64,000 bases of DNA, taken from contig NZ_LR890047.1 in the NCBI RefSeq assembly GCF_904848675.1, positions 992,001 to 1,056,000 on the forward strand. Direction: 5' to 3'. This document shows positions 10,359-20,835 of this stretch, one piece after another. The position numbers and the translations under genes are program-made. Below the pieces are notes generated by a model, which saw only the letters and a list, made by a program, of their open reading frames with translations, was not told where the DNA came from and searched no databases. Every line of letters starts with the position of its first letter. Position 1 is the stretch's first letter. This DNA is from Profftia tarda (lineage in GTDB: Bacteria; Pseudomonadota; Gammaproteobacteria; Enterobacterales; Enterobacteriaceae).

Positions 10359-11336
10359 TTATGATTGAATAGGCAACTCAATATCTTTAAACATATTATC
10401 TATTTCTTTATTGGAGCGCAGCATCAGAGCAGCATCTACAATGTCTCTTGTTAAATATGGAGCAAAAAGCTCGATAAAATCGTACATATAGCTACGTAAG
10501 AAAGTACATCGACGCAAACCTATCTTAGTCGTACTATAAGTAAATATATTATCGCTAGCTATCGTTACTAGATCGGAATCTTGGATTGAATCGACTGCCA
10601 TATTAGCAATCACTCCAACACCCAATCCTAATCGTACATAAGTTTTAATTACATCTGAATCTGTAGCGGTGAAAACAATTTTAGGAGATAGACCTGCACG
10701 ATTAAATGCGGTATCTAGTTCAGAACAACCTGTAAAACTAAAAGTATAAGTCACAATAGGATATTTTGCTAACTCTTCTACAGTAATAGATTTTTTGCTA
10801 GCTAAAGGGTGGTCTACCTTCACAACTACAGCACGATTCCAATGATAGCAAGGCAGCATAATCAAATCTTCATAGAGGTCAGGAGCTTCAGTAGCTATTG
10901 CAAAATCTACATATCCTTTGGAAACAGATTCAGCAATTTGTAGAGGTGATCCTTGATGCATGTGCAGGGAAACTCGCGGATAACGCTTAATAAAATCTTT
11001 AATTACTACAGGTAAGGCATAGCGCGCTTGTGCATGAGTTGTCGCAATATACAATGAACCCTGGTCCGGATAAGTATATTCACCCGCAATAGTTTTTATC
11101 CCATCAACCTTAGATAGCACTTCACGTGCAATTCTGATAATTTTCTGCCCTACTGGCGTAATCTGAGTTAGATGCTTTCCGCTGCGAGAAAAAATCTGAA
11201 CACCCAGTTCATCTTCAATCATGCGTACTTGCTTACTAATTCCTGGCTGAGATGTATAGAGACTTTCTGCGGTTGAAGATATATTCAGATTGTGGTTAAC
11301 AACTTCCACAATGTAACGAAGCTGCTGTAATTTCAT
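10359..11336 (-). CDS. cysB: LysR-type regulator of cysteine biosynthesis CysB
   Basis: Tetrameric LysR-family activator of sulfate assimilation and cysteine synthesis genes, responding to N-acetylserine and sulfide. The 325-residue protein is the same length as E. coli CysB (324) and nearly collinear. The winged helix-turn-helix covers about residues 1-60 (MKLQQLRYIVEVVNHN, TSQPGISKQVRM), and the inducer domain follows (TTHAQARYALP, HMHQGSP, TATDSDVIKTYVRLGLGVG). A Shine-Dalgarno AAAGG precedes the ATG. One difference is FTGCSELDTAF where E. coli has FTGRSELDTAF, near the effector cleft. No cys structural genes are in the window. Confidence 0.96.
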   Translation of the reverse strand: MKLQQLRYIVEVVNHNLNISSTAESLYTSQPGISKQVRMIEDELGVQIFSRSGKHLTQITPVGQKIIRIAREVLSKVDGIKTIAGEYTYPDQGSLYIATTHAQARYALPVVIKDFIKRYPRVSLHMHQGSPLQIAESVSKGYVDFAIATEAPDLYEDLIMLPCYHWNRAVVVKVDHPLASKKSITVEELAKYPIVTYTFSFTGCSELDTAFNRAGLSPKIVFTATDSDVIKTYVRLGLGVGVIANMAVDSIQDSDLVTIASDNIFTYSTTKIGLRRCTFLRSYMYDFIELFAPYLTRDIVDAALMLRSNKEIDNMFKDIELPIQS

Positions 11337-12098
11337 ATCTGATACCTTTCTAGGTTAGGACTCTTAGCGCAATAATAGTCTTAAATAAATGGTATTGTTA
11401 AATATAGGCTATTTCATTCATTTTTAACGCATTTATCATACATAGACTAGAATAAATTATAATTCATTAATAAAAAAATTTTTTCGACATACCATTTTAT
11501 TAATTTATACATAACATGTAATTAGCTCATAACTGATGACAGCATAGGATATTCTCGTATGATACGAGCATACATGCAGTGGATTACACATAATATGCAA
11601 ACAGAATAACAGAAAAAGATCTACGTAAGTCATTGTTATTGATCAGACAGAATATACAACACAGAAGTTTATGCGTAACTAAATAATAAGGTAAATTACT
11701 ATAAGTCATGACAGCTTTAAAAACAGCTAGAGCCTAAAAATATTTTATAAAAAATGTAATTTTTATCAGCACACATCAAAATGATTCTATGTAATCATAG
11801 ACTAAGTTGCTTCGACTAAACTTAAATTACATTATAAATTTATTTATTTCTACAAAATTATTTCCAGATCAGCCATACAAATATAAAGATCTATTTGACT
11901 GCTCCCAAAACAAACTATATTAACTCAAGAATAAGTATAAAATCATATTTGACTAAATATGATTGTCAAAAAAGCAGATAAAAATTTATAATAAATAAAA
12001 GAGCATAAATAAAGATAAGATGAATCAATATTTTAAATTCTGCATTTTTTAAACCTTGTTTTTATAAAACTAATAACAAGTATCGCCCTTACACTAGA
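11337..12098. other. Intergenic DNA between cysB and the peptide-binding protein gene
   Basis: No gene. About 220 nt upstream of cysB is a 15-nt palindrome at 11554-11568 (CTCGTAT G ATACGAG), the shape of an operator half-site pair, but no regulator can be named. A second one (ACACTAG A CTAGTGT, 12091-12105) overlaps the stop codon of the next gene. Confidence 0.45.
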
Positions 12099-13715
12099 CT
12101 AGTGTTTTAATATGTACATACTTCGACTATATGCTACATCTGATGTATTATTGATAGGATAACCTTTAACCCAGCTCTTTATTAAACGACCATTAGTATA
12201 TTGATAGATTGGAGCAACAGGAGCCTGTTTAGCAATCAACTGCTCAGCCTGAGCATAAGAATAATTACGCTTAATAGGATCAGTTTCTTCAGAAGCTATT
12301 TGCAACAGTTTGTCATAATCAATGCAACTAAATTTAGCAATATTTCCGGTATGCGTGGAAGTCAATAGTGATAAAAATGTTGATGCATCATCATAGTCTC
12401 CTATCCATGATGCTCGTACCACATCGAATTTACCAGTGTTGCGACTATCTAGGTATGATTTCCACTCCTGATTATTTAAATAAACTTGAGCTCCAAGAAC
12501 TTTTTTCCACATAGATGCTATAGCAATTGCAATATTTTGATGGTTTTCAGATGTATTATACAATATAGTTAGTTTTAGTTTTTTCTTTTCTCCGTATCCT
12601 GCTTCTTTCAGCCAAGATTTTGCTTGCTTATTACGTTCTAACTGTGTTAATGCATGAATATGAAGTGGTATATCCTTAAATCCAGTAGTTACATTCGGAG
12701 TAAGTTGATAAGCTGGTTTTTCACCAGTACCTAGTACTTTATTTGCGATAATATCGCGATCTATTGCATATGAAAGCGCAAGTCGAACACGGACATCATT
12801 TAATGGCGGTTTCTGTGTATTAAATGCATAATAATAAATTCCCAATTGATCAGGCGTATAAACCTGATCGGGAATGTCTTGCATCAATTTGTGGTACATA
12901 TTTTTAGGGAATGATTCAGTTATATCAATGTCACCCGCTAAATATCTTTTAGTCGCAGCAGATTCCTGATTGATGGGAAGAAATGTCACTTTGCTCAGCA
13001 CTGTATTTTTATAATCCCAATAGAAAGGATTTGGCTTAAGTACTATTTTTTCATTCACTATACGCTCTTGCATAGAAAATGCACCATTACCAACTAAATT
13101 TTCTGGCTTAGTCCAATTATTACCATATTCTTTAACTTTTTTTTGTGGAACTGGAAATAAGCTAACGTTAGATAGAAGGCTTATAAAGAACGGAACTGGT
13201 TTATCAAGTTGAATAATTAATGTATGTAAATCAGGTGCAATTACCCCTAGCTTATTAATGGGTAATTTGCCATGAATTATATCATTAGCATTAGCAATCC
13301 CAGCTATTTGAGCAATCCAGGCAAAAGGAGAAAGCGTTTTAGGATCTACCAAGCGCTGCCAGCTATAAATAAAATCACTGGCTGTTACCGGATCACCGTT
13401 TGACCATTTGGCATTATTGCGCAACTTAAATACATAACGTTTATGATCAACAGTATGCCAGCTTTGGGCTACTCCTGCCTCAATATTGCCTGATGCTCCC
13501 ACGTTAACCAAACCCTCGAACAAATCACGTAGAACTTGCGCCTCCGGTAGGCCAACAACTTTAGCAGGATCTAGCGATTCCGGTTCATCCTTAATATGAC
13601 GAACAATTTCTTGTTTTTCTGCTAGCTGATCTCCAGCCAGAACCTGAGCAGCTTTTGCTTTTATAAAGCTTGAAGCCATAAATGCAGCTAATATGGTCAG
13701 ACGGAAAAGATGCAT
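12099..13715 (-). CDS. Periplasmic oligopeptide/murein tripeptide-binding protein (OppA/MppA family)
   Basis: A 538-residue extracellular solute-binding protein (family 5). In E. coli OppA and MppA deliver peptides or murein tripeptide to the OppBCDF ABC importer. Residues 1-22 form a signal peptide ending in KAKA-AQ. Family segments follow: EPESLDPAKV, LRDLFEGLV, AKWSNGDPVTASDFIYSW, NDVRVRLALSYAIDRDII, LYNTSENHQ, NNQEWKSYLDSR. The stretches YYAFNTQKPP, KVLGTGEKPA and WIGDYDDASTFL resemble MppA more than OppA, so I leave the symbol open. No oppBCDF genes lie beside it. A purine-rich AAGG stands about 10 nt upstream of the ATG. Confidence 0.9.
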   Translation of the reverse strand: MHLFRLTILAAFMASSFIKAKAAQVLAGDQLAEKQEIVRHIKDEPESLDPAKVVGLPEAQVLRDLFEGLVNVGASGNIEAGVAQSWHTVDHKRYVFKLRNNAKWSNGDPVTASDFIYSWQRLVDPKTLSPFAWIAQIAGIANANDIIHGKLPINKLGVIAPDLHTLIIQLDKPVPFFISLLSNVSLFPVPQKKVKEYGNNWTKPENLVGNGAFSMQERIVNEKIVLKPNPFYWDYKNTVLSKVTFLPINQESAATKRYLAGDIDITESFPKNMYHKLMQDIPDQVYTPDQLGIYYYAFNTQKPPLNDVRVRLALSYAIDRDIIANKVLGTGEKPAYQLTPNVTTGFKDIPLHIHALTQLERNKQAKSWLKEAGYGEKKKLKLTILYNTSENHQNIAIAIASMWKKVLGAQVYLNNQEWKSYLDSRNTGKFDVVRASWIGDYDDASTFLSLLTSTHTGNIAKFSCIDYDKLLQIASEETDPIKRNYSYAQAEQLIAKQAPVAPIYQYTNGRLIKSWVKGYPINNTSDVAYSRSMYILKH

Positions 13716-15613
13716 GAATATAAAACCTTATAATATATAGAAAGTTATTAATATGACCAACTGACGTGTTTTAGTTTATAACATTTCTTTAATATGGTCT
13801 ATTTTGTTTAGATTTATAATCTAAATTGATTCAGAAAGCAGATAAATAAAAGTATTTAGACTCATGACATTATCAGTAACATTCTTACATGATACATGGT
13901 ATAATTAAGCTAGCAATAAACAGGAATATCATATCTGAATTAGGGATAATCTTATTTTAATACGGCAGTCCGTTAGATACTTTCTCTTTTATAATATTTT
14001 CTTAAAACTCATAAAATTTCTTATTAGATATTATCACTATAAAGACACTAGAATTCTGATAAATAATTTCTCTGAGTTATAGAAACACTAAGAACTATAG
14101 ATTTTTATAGCATTACCTTAGAAATCAACAATGAAAAATTTTATAGATAGTTTTAAAACTTCATAAAATCAGTTTTATTTTGGTCCCTGTATTTCTAACT
14201 TAAATTATGAATATATCAGTCAAGAAGTAATGAATAAATAAAAATTATAAAAATATGTTTTTTATATTTATTCTATATATTGATTAATCTAAATTTATTG
14301 AAGAAATCAACCAATAGAAACAGCATTCCAGGAATATAGTATAATTGTCTAATCCAGATCCTAAATTGCAATATCATTCTCATGGCTAATAGATTTGTAG
14401 CGTACTGGGATTTATTGATTTCTAACTTAGAGCAGTGTTAGAATTTTTATAGAATTAGGTAATATTTTAAATCATTTAAGTTTGGCATATTACCACATAA
14501 GCAGATAAATTTGATTTGATCATAATATTTATTTCTTAAATTTATTAATGATAGCAGACCTTAATCGTAATCAATGTTTTATTAAGACATCTTATGTCTA
14601 TAGATAAGATCGTTATTATACATGATGAAATAATAGAGAGGTTTTACTTTGTATTAAGACAGTAAATAATAATTGTCTTCCGTCAAAGAGTGCTACTCTT
14701 GATAATTTATATATATTTTGCATTTTTAGAAGTTGTATTATATTCTATAATTTTATCGAGATCACAGTATAAAATTTTATTAACTTTAAGAGATTACAAT
14801 CACTATCTTACCTATACATATAATAACATTATTTGCTTATATTTGCTTCGTTTACTTTGATAAAGATATCAAAATATTTTTAAAGTATCACTTTATAAAT
14901 TATGGAATAAATTTTATTTTTTAATTAAAAATATCTAAGATAATATTATTAACGCAATGATCTGAATAACGATTACAAGAACTCTATATCATTTTATATA
15001 TAAAATGATATAGAGTTTAACCTCTATAAAAACTGTTGTATAACGAAAGTATATTACAATTAAAGAATGCGGTAAAAGCGCGTTAAAATTTATGTACTTT
15101 AATGATAGCTGATGTATATCGAATGAATATACCAATAAAATTATATCAAAATTTAAAATATGTACTTAAATTACCTGGTTGGAGATAAAAAATATTTTAA
15201 TCCAGAAGAGAGTAAAAATTTGATTAATAAAATTATAACCATATATAATAATTAATAGTTGTATCAGAAGAATTAAGTTATTGTCTTTATTTTAAAGGTA
15301 AATACAAAATATTATAAAGTAAATTTAAGAATGTTATTGCATAATCTAAAGTATTATTAATTTATATTATACTAATGTTTATAATAGATTTATTAGTTGC
15401 TCTAAGATATTCTTTATAATATATTATTAGTAGTATATTTGATGAATATCAATAAATATATGCGTAAATTAATAGTTGTAAATAAGACGAAAAGCGGAAT
15501 TATTTCCTCAGTTTTAATAATTACTGCGAATAAGTAAAATAAATTAATTTTAGAAGATCTAATATAAAATTTTTTATAATGATTAATTATTGAAGATTTA
15601 ACAGGAGCTATTG
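13716..15613. other. AT-rich DNA where 23S rRNA would be expected
   Basis: About 1.9 kb directly downstream of the 16S-tRNA-Ile-tRNA-Ala unit. The sequence stays strongly AT-rich and shows none of the GC-rich conserved blocks of 23S or 5S rRNA. A 31-codon frame at 15160-15255 is open but has no recognised relatives. A 38-nt perfect palindrome sits at 14980-15017. Confidence 0.7.
14980..15017. repeat. Perfect 38-nt palindrome (19 bp per arm, no loop)
   Basis: Each arm reads AACTCTATATCATTTTATA outward-in, followed immediately by its exact complement. It lies about 600 nt beyond tRNA-Ala on the operon's minus strand. No T-run follows on either strand, so a standard intrinsic terminator is not supported. 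Confidence 0.85.
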
Positions 15614-15686
15614 TGGAGCTATGCGGGTTCGAACCGCAGACCTCCTGCGTGCAAGGCAGGCGCTCTACCAGCTGAGCTATAACCCC
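15614..15686 (-). tRNA. alaT: tRNA-Ala (TGC), no encoded CCA
   Basis: Minus-strand cloverleaf: acceptor GGGGTTA/TAGCTCC, D arm GCTCAGCTGGTAGAGC, anticodon stem CCTGC/GCAGG with loop CTTGCAC (anticodon TGC), T loop TTCGAAC. It is almost the same as the E. coli spacer tRNA-Ala. After discriminator A the DNA reads CAA instead of CCA, so the 3' end must be completed by tRNA nucleotidyltransferase. It is co-transcribed with 16S rRNA. Confidence 0.97.
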
Positions 15687-15708
15687 ATGCGGTATAAATA
15701 TTAATTTT

Positions 15709-15767
15709 AATTCAGCATAGAACTGCTATTTCTTGAACAGGAAGCAATAGCAGTTCTATGCTGAATT
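15709..15767 (-). repeat. Perfect 22-bp hairpin in the tRNA-Ile/tRNA-Ala spacer
   Basis: Arms 15709-15730 and 15746-15767 are exact complements (outer ends AATTCAGCATAG...), separated by a 15-nt loop. It occupies most of the spacer between the two tRNAs. On the operon's strand it would form a long double-stranded RNA, a possible RNase III target. The second arm is not followed by a U-run on the transcribed strand. Confidence 0.85.
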
Positions 15768-15782
15768 TTTTATAAAATAATC

Positions 15783-15859
<77 letters not shown>

Positions 15860-15881
15860 ATATAGGGTATATTCGCTAGTT

Positions 15882-17629
<1,748 letters not shown>

Positions 17630-17630
17630 T

Positions 17631-17642
17631 TGTTAAAGAGCA
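17631..17642 (-). promoter_or_regulatory. boxA antitermination site of the rRNA leader
   Basis: The minus strand reads TGCTCTTTAACA, identical to the E. coli rrn boxA where NusB/NusE load to make the elongation complex resistant to Rho. It lies just upstream of the RNase III stem. Confidence 0.85.
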
Positions 17643-17675
17643 TCGCCAATATCTTATTATTGACGAAAGATAATA

Positions 17676-17723
17676 ATCATATCCTTTTAAATAAGAATGG
17701 TCAATCTTTTTTTTAAAAAAAAA
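17676..17723 (-). promoter_or_regulatory. Sigma-70 promoter of the 16S operon with UP-like tract
   Basis: On the minus strand the -35 TTGACC (17699-17704) and -10 TATGAT (17676-17681) are separated by exactly 17 bp. Directly upstream of -35 is a run of nine T and eight A residues (17707-17723), the composition of an UP element bound by RNA polymerase alpha. Transcription should start near 17669. A single promoter is seen, where E. coli rrn operons have two. Confidence 0.8.
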
Positions 17724-17922
17724 CAAATATTAATAATAAATAATTTTACTTATTTTTTCTAATACTTATTAGAAATTATAAAGGATGACTTGATAGTCAC
17801 AAGCATTTATTTTATAAAAATCGTTACTTATCATATAATCAACACAGATGTTTTTGCACTACATAATCAAGTATTCAGGAGCAGGATACTTTAATAGATA
17901 AAGACCGTTAGTTAACAAGTGC

Positions 17923-18519
17923 TTATTTTAAGATATTAAATGCGGTAGTAACTCGCTTAACTCCATCAATATGACTAGCAATTTTCGCAGCAACCTTACT
18001 TTCTTTAGAAGTAACTAGACCTAGCAGGAATACTTCACCATTCTCAGTTATTACTTTTATGTTAGGAGACTTTATAATATCGCTAATTAATAGTTCTGAA
18101 CGAACTTTAGTAGTAATCCACAAGTCATGTGATGCTGTTTCTAAACTAACCGGTTTTTCATTGCGTATTTCGTTGTATACTGCATTCCTACCATTCATAT
18201 CAATTGCTATCTGTTGAGCACAAGTAATTAGTTCGTTTGATGGTGCTTGCCCAGTTAACAAAATATTCCCCTGGTAAACAGTAACACTAATACGTGCTTC
18301 TTCTTTTAATTCTTTATTTTTATAAAGTGCATTAAATACACGAGACTCTAAAGTACCATCATCGACTTGTGTACCTAGACTCCTTGGATCAATAGCAGTT
18401 TTAGCCGCAAAAGCTGCTCCACCAATAACGGTAGCAGCAAGACATCCGTGAAGAAATAAACTAATTATAATGACGAGTGCAATTGGAACATAACCGGTTA
18501 GGGGAAGATCCTTAGTCAT
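17923..18519 (-). CDS. dolP: Outer-membrane lipoprotein DolP (YraP), two BON domains
   Basis: DolP is a phospholipid-binding outer-membrane lipoprotein linked to envelope integrity and BAM function. The 198-residue protein has a hydrophobic signal sequence with lipobox LHGC near residue 27. Then comes DPRSLGTQVDDGTLESRV and two BON domains, about residues 47-110 (TVYQGNILLTGQAP) and 120-190 (TWITTKVRSEL-like, ENGEVFLLGLVT, GVKRVTTAFNILK). It aligns end to end with E. coli YraP (191). Two ATGs stand in tandem; the second (18519) has AAGGAG five nucleotides upstream. The neighbours differ from E. coli, where it follows diaA. Confidence 0.93.
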   Translation of the reverse strand: MTKDLPLTGYVPIALVIIISLFLHGCLAATVIGGAAFAAKTAIDPRSLGTQVDDGTLESRVFNALYKNKELKEEARISVTVYQGNILLTGQAPSNELITCAQQIAIDMNGRNAVYNEIRNEKPVSLETASHDLWITTKVRSELLISDIIKSPNIKVITENGEVFLLGLVTSKESKVAAKIASHIDGVKRVTTAFNILK

Positions 18520-19663
18520 CATGACTCCTTAAATCATCTGCAATAAGAAAAGAAATATCTTAGTTTTTATTTGATGCAGAAGCAATGATAGAACAGTTAT
18601 ACTGAGTTAGATTCCTTAATAATTAAAATAAGAATATTTACAGTATAAAATATTAAAAATATTTCTTGCATTGATCTAGATTTATGAAAATGATTAATCA
18701 ACGTTAATAATTTTTGAGATCGTTGCGAACAATGATCATATCATCATAGACAGTAATATAGTACATATATATTAAGATGTCTTAATATAATATTTTCTTG
18801 TTAATTCATAATTTTGGTTCAACCAATAGAGAAGTGTAAAAGCAATTTTTATAATATCTAAAATTTCTGGATAAATTAACTATGACTGGATGCATTCATT
18901 GTGATTTGTATATTTTCTTTTGACTATTACTCCTATGAAACAATCAACAGTCAATTATACCTCTTTATGCGATTTCGTGATGTTGTCATAGTTTTTATAA
19001 AACTAACATAATGGACATATTGGATGAAATCTTGCTTAGACATTTGTAATCTATCAAAAATTATAATACAGATAAACAACAAATAGAAAACTTTTAAAAA
19101 ATCTAATTTCTTTTTAGAGCGAGTCTTTTATCAAACTATTCTTAAGTAATAGGAATTAAATTATAAATTATACAGATACCATACAACCTTAATCGATATG
19201 TAAATATTAGACTCATGTAGTCAATAATTACTTTGTAGATTGTTGATGTCTATTGAGTAGACACATGATTAAATAGAATTATCTATTCTGGTAATTTAAT
19301 TATAACACAATATAATCTTCAAACTCCAAATTTTACTTCAGTGTGTAAATTACTAAATATTTTGAATACATAAGTTAAATGTAGATACAATATTTATTTA
19401 GATTTAATTATGAGATCATTCATATTTTAAGTAAGTTTAATCATACCTCTAAAATAGGTAAATATTAAGCAATTAACTAAATAAAATATTAAATGTTAGA
19501 AACATAATATTGTTTTATATCAGCTAAATCCCTTATTCTAATAGATGTTCTTTTCTCATGTCATCATATAAGATGATGATGTAAATTAAACCAAAAACTA
19601 AAAATTAAAAATAAAAAAAGCAAGAAGAGCGATAGAATAAATTTATTCAGCGAGAAATAATGT
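18520..19663. other. AT-rich intergenic DNA between dolP and the uvrA relic
   Basis: No gene recognised; in E. coli ssb stands divergent to uvrA, but no ssb sequence is seen. A 9-bp hairpin with a TG loop lies at 18769-18788 (ATATTAAGA / TCTTAATAT). Confidence 0.5.
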
Positions 19664-19678
19664 ATGCATAAAATAGAA

Positions 19679-19702
19679 ATATGGGATGCATGCATCCCAT
19701 AT
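19679..19702. repeat. Perfect 24-nt palindrome at the 5' end of the uvrA relic
   Basis: Twelve bases per arm, no loop, centred on TGCA (left arm ATATGGGATGCA). It covers the codons for the E. coli-like segment VRGARTHN; the number of codons is unchanged. Confidence 0.9.
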
Positions 19703-20781
19703 ATTAAAAAATATGAATCTAGTGATTCCAGACAATAAGCTAATTGTTCTAGCTAGACTACCAGGATCGGGAACTCTTATCTAGTATTTGATACCCCTAC
19801 TCCGAAGGACAACGATGCTATATTGACTCAATGTCGATCTATGCGCGGCAATTTATTTCGTTGATGCCGAAACCTGATGTATACTATATGGATGGTTTAT
19901 TACTAGCTATTTAATTGAACAGAAAGCTAGTGCTCATAACCCTAGATCTAACGTCAGAACTATGACTAATATAAATGATTAAATAAGACTTATATTTGCT
20001 AGAATTACTAATATACACTGCCCAGATCACAGCATTTTGTTAGTTATACAAACTGTTATCCAATTAGTAGATAATATTTATATGTAATCATAAGACAAAT
20101 TTTGATGCTCTTGGCGCCGATAATAAACGATTCCAAAGGTCTCTATAAAAATACTCTGTCAAATCTAGCAGCACTAAGATATATACGTGCAAGCATCGAT
20201 GGCGAAGTTTATGACTAATGAGATCCTCCCAAAATAGAAATGCATAAGAAACATACAGTTGAAGTTGTTGTTGATCGCTTTAGGATACGCTATGTTATAT
20301 CTCAATGCTTAGTCGAATCTCCCAAAACTGCTCTTTAGCTTTCTTTTAGCTCTGCCATCATCGCAGATATCAATGATGCTACAGAACCATAATTACTATT
20401 TTCGGCTAATTTTGCCTGTCCGATTTGTAACTATAGTACGTGGGAACTAGAACCAAAGTATATTTCATCTAATAATCTTAAGGACTGCTACCCAATTTGC
20501 CACAGCTTAGGTATATAAGAGTATTTTGAGAAATATCGCATTATAAAAATTACCCGTTATCTTTAGATAATGGCCTATTATAGATTGTAATAAACGTGAT
20601 TCCTGTTCTTTACAGATACTATAGTCTATAGATCGTCATTATTATTTAATCTAGATTCCCTATTCGATAATGTGGATGAGGAGACACAGAAGCATCGCTG
20701 TACGATTCTGGTGAAGAGTTGATTAATTTTAAGCATATCAATAATCTATAAGATATTCATATATAACCGTACTTCTAAAGG

Positions 20782-20835
20782 CGTACTGTGTAATATGCAG
20801 CGTCTTTATCAGGACGCTGCATATTACACAGTACG
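20782..20835. repeat. Perfect 23-bp hairpin inside the uvrA relic
   Basis: Arms 20782-20804 and 20813-20835 are exact complements around an 8-nt loop TTTATCAG. The left arm still encodes the conserved GVLCNMQR (E. coli GVLHNMER). The right arm replaces the codons for KETESSAV with the left arm's complement, keeping reading frame and length up to VRKEM (E. coli VREEL). Confidence 0.92.

Noticed and set aside
15160..15255. 31-codon frame (MYLNYLVGDKKYFNPEE) downstream of the rRNA operon
   Set aside because: No ribosome binding site or homology; short frames like this are expected by chance in nearly 2 kb.
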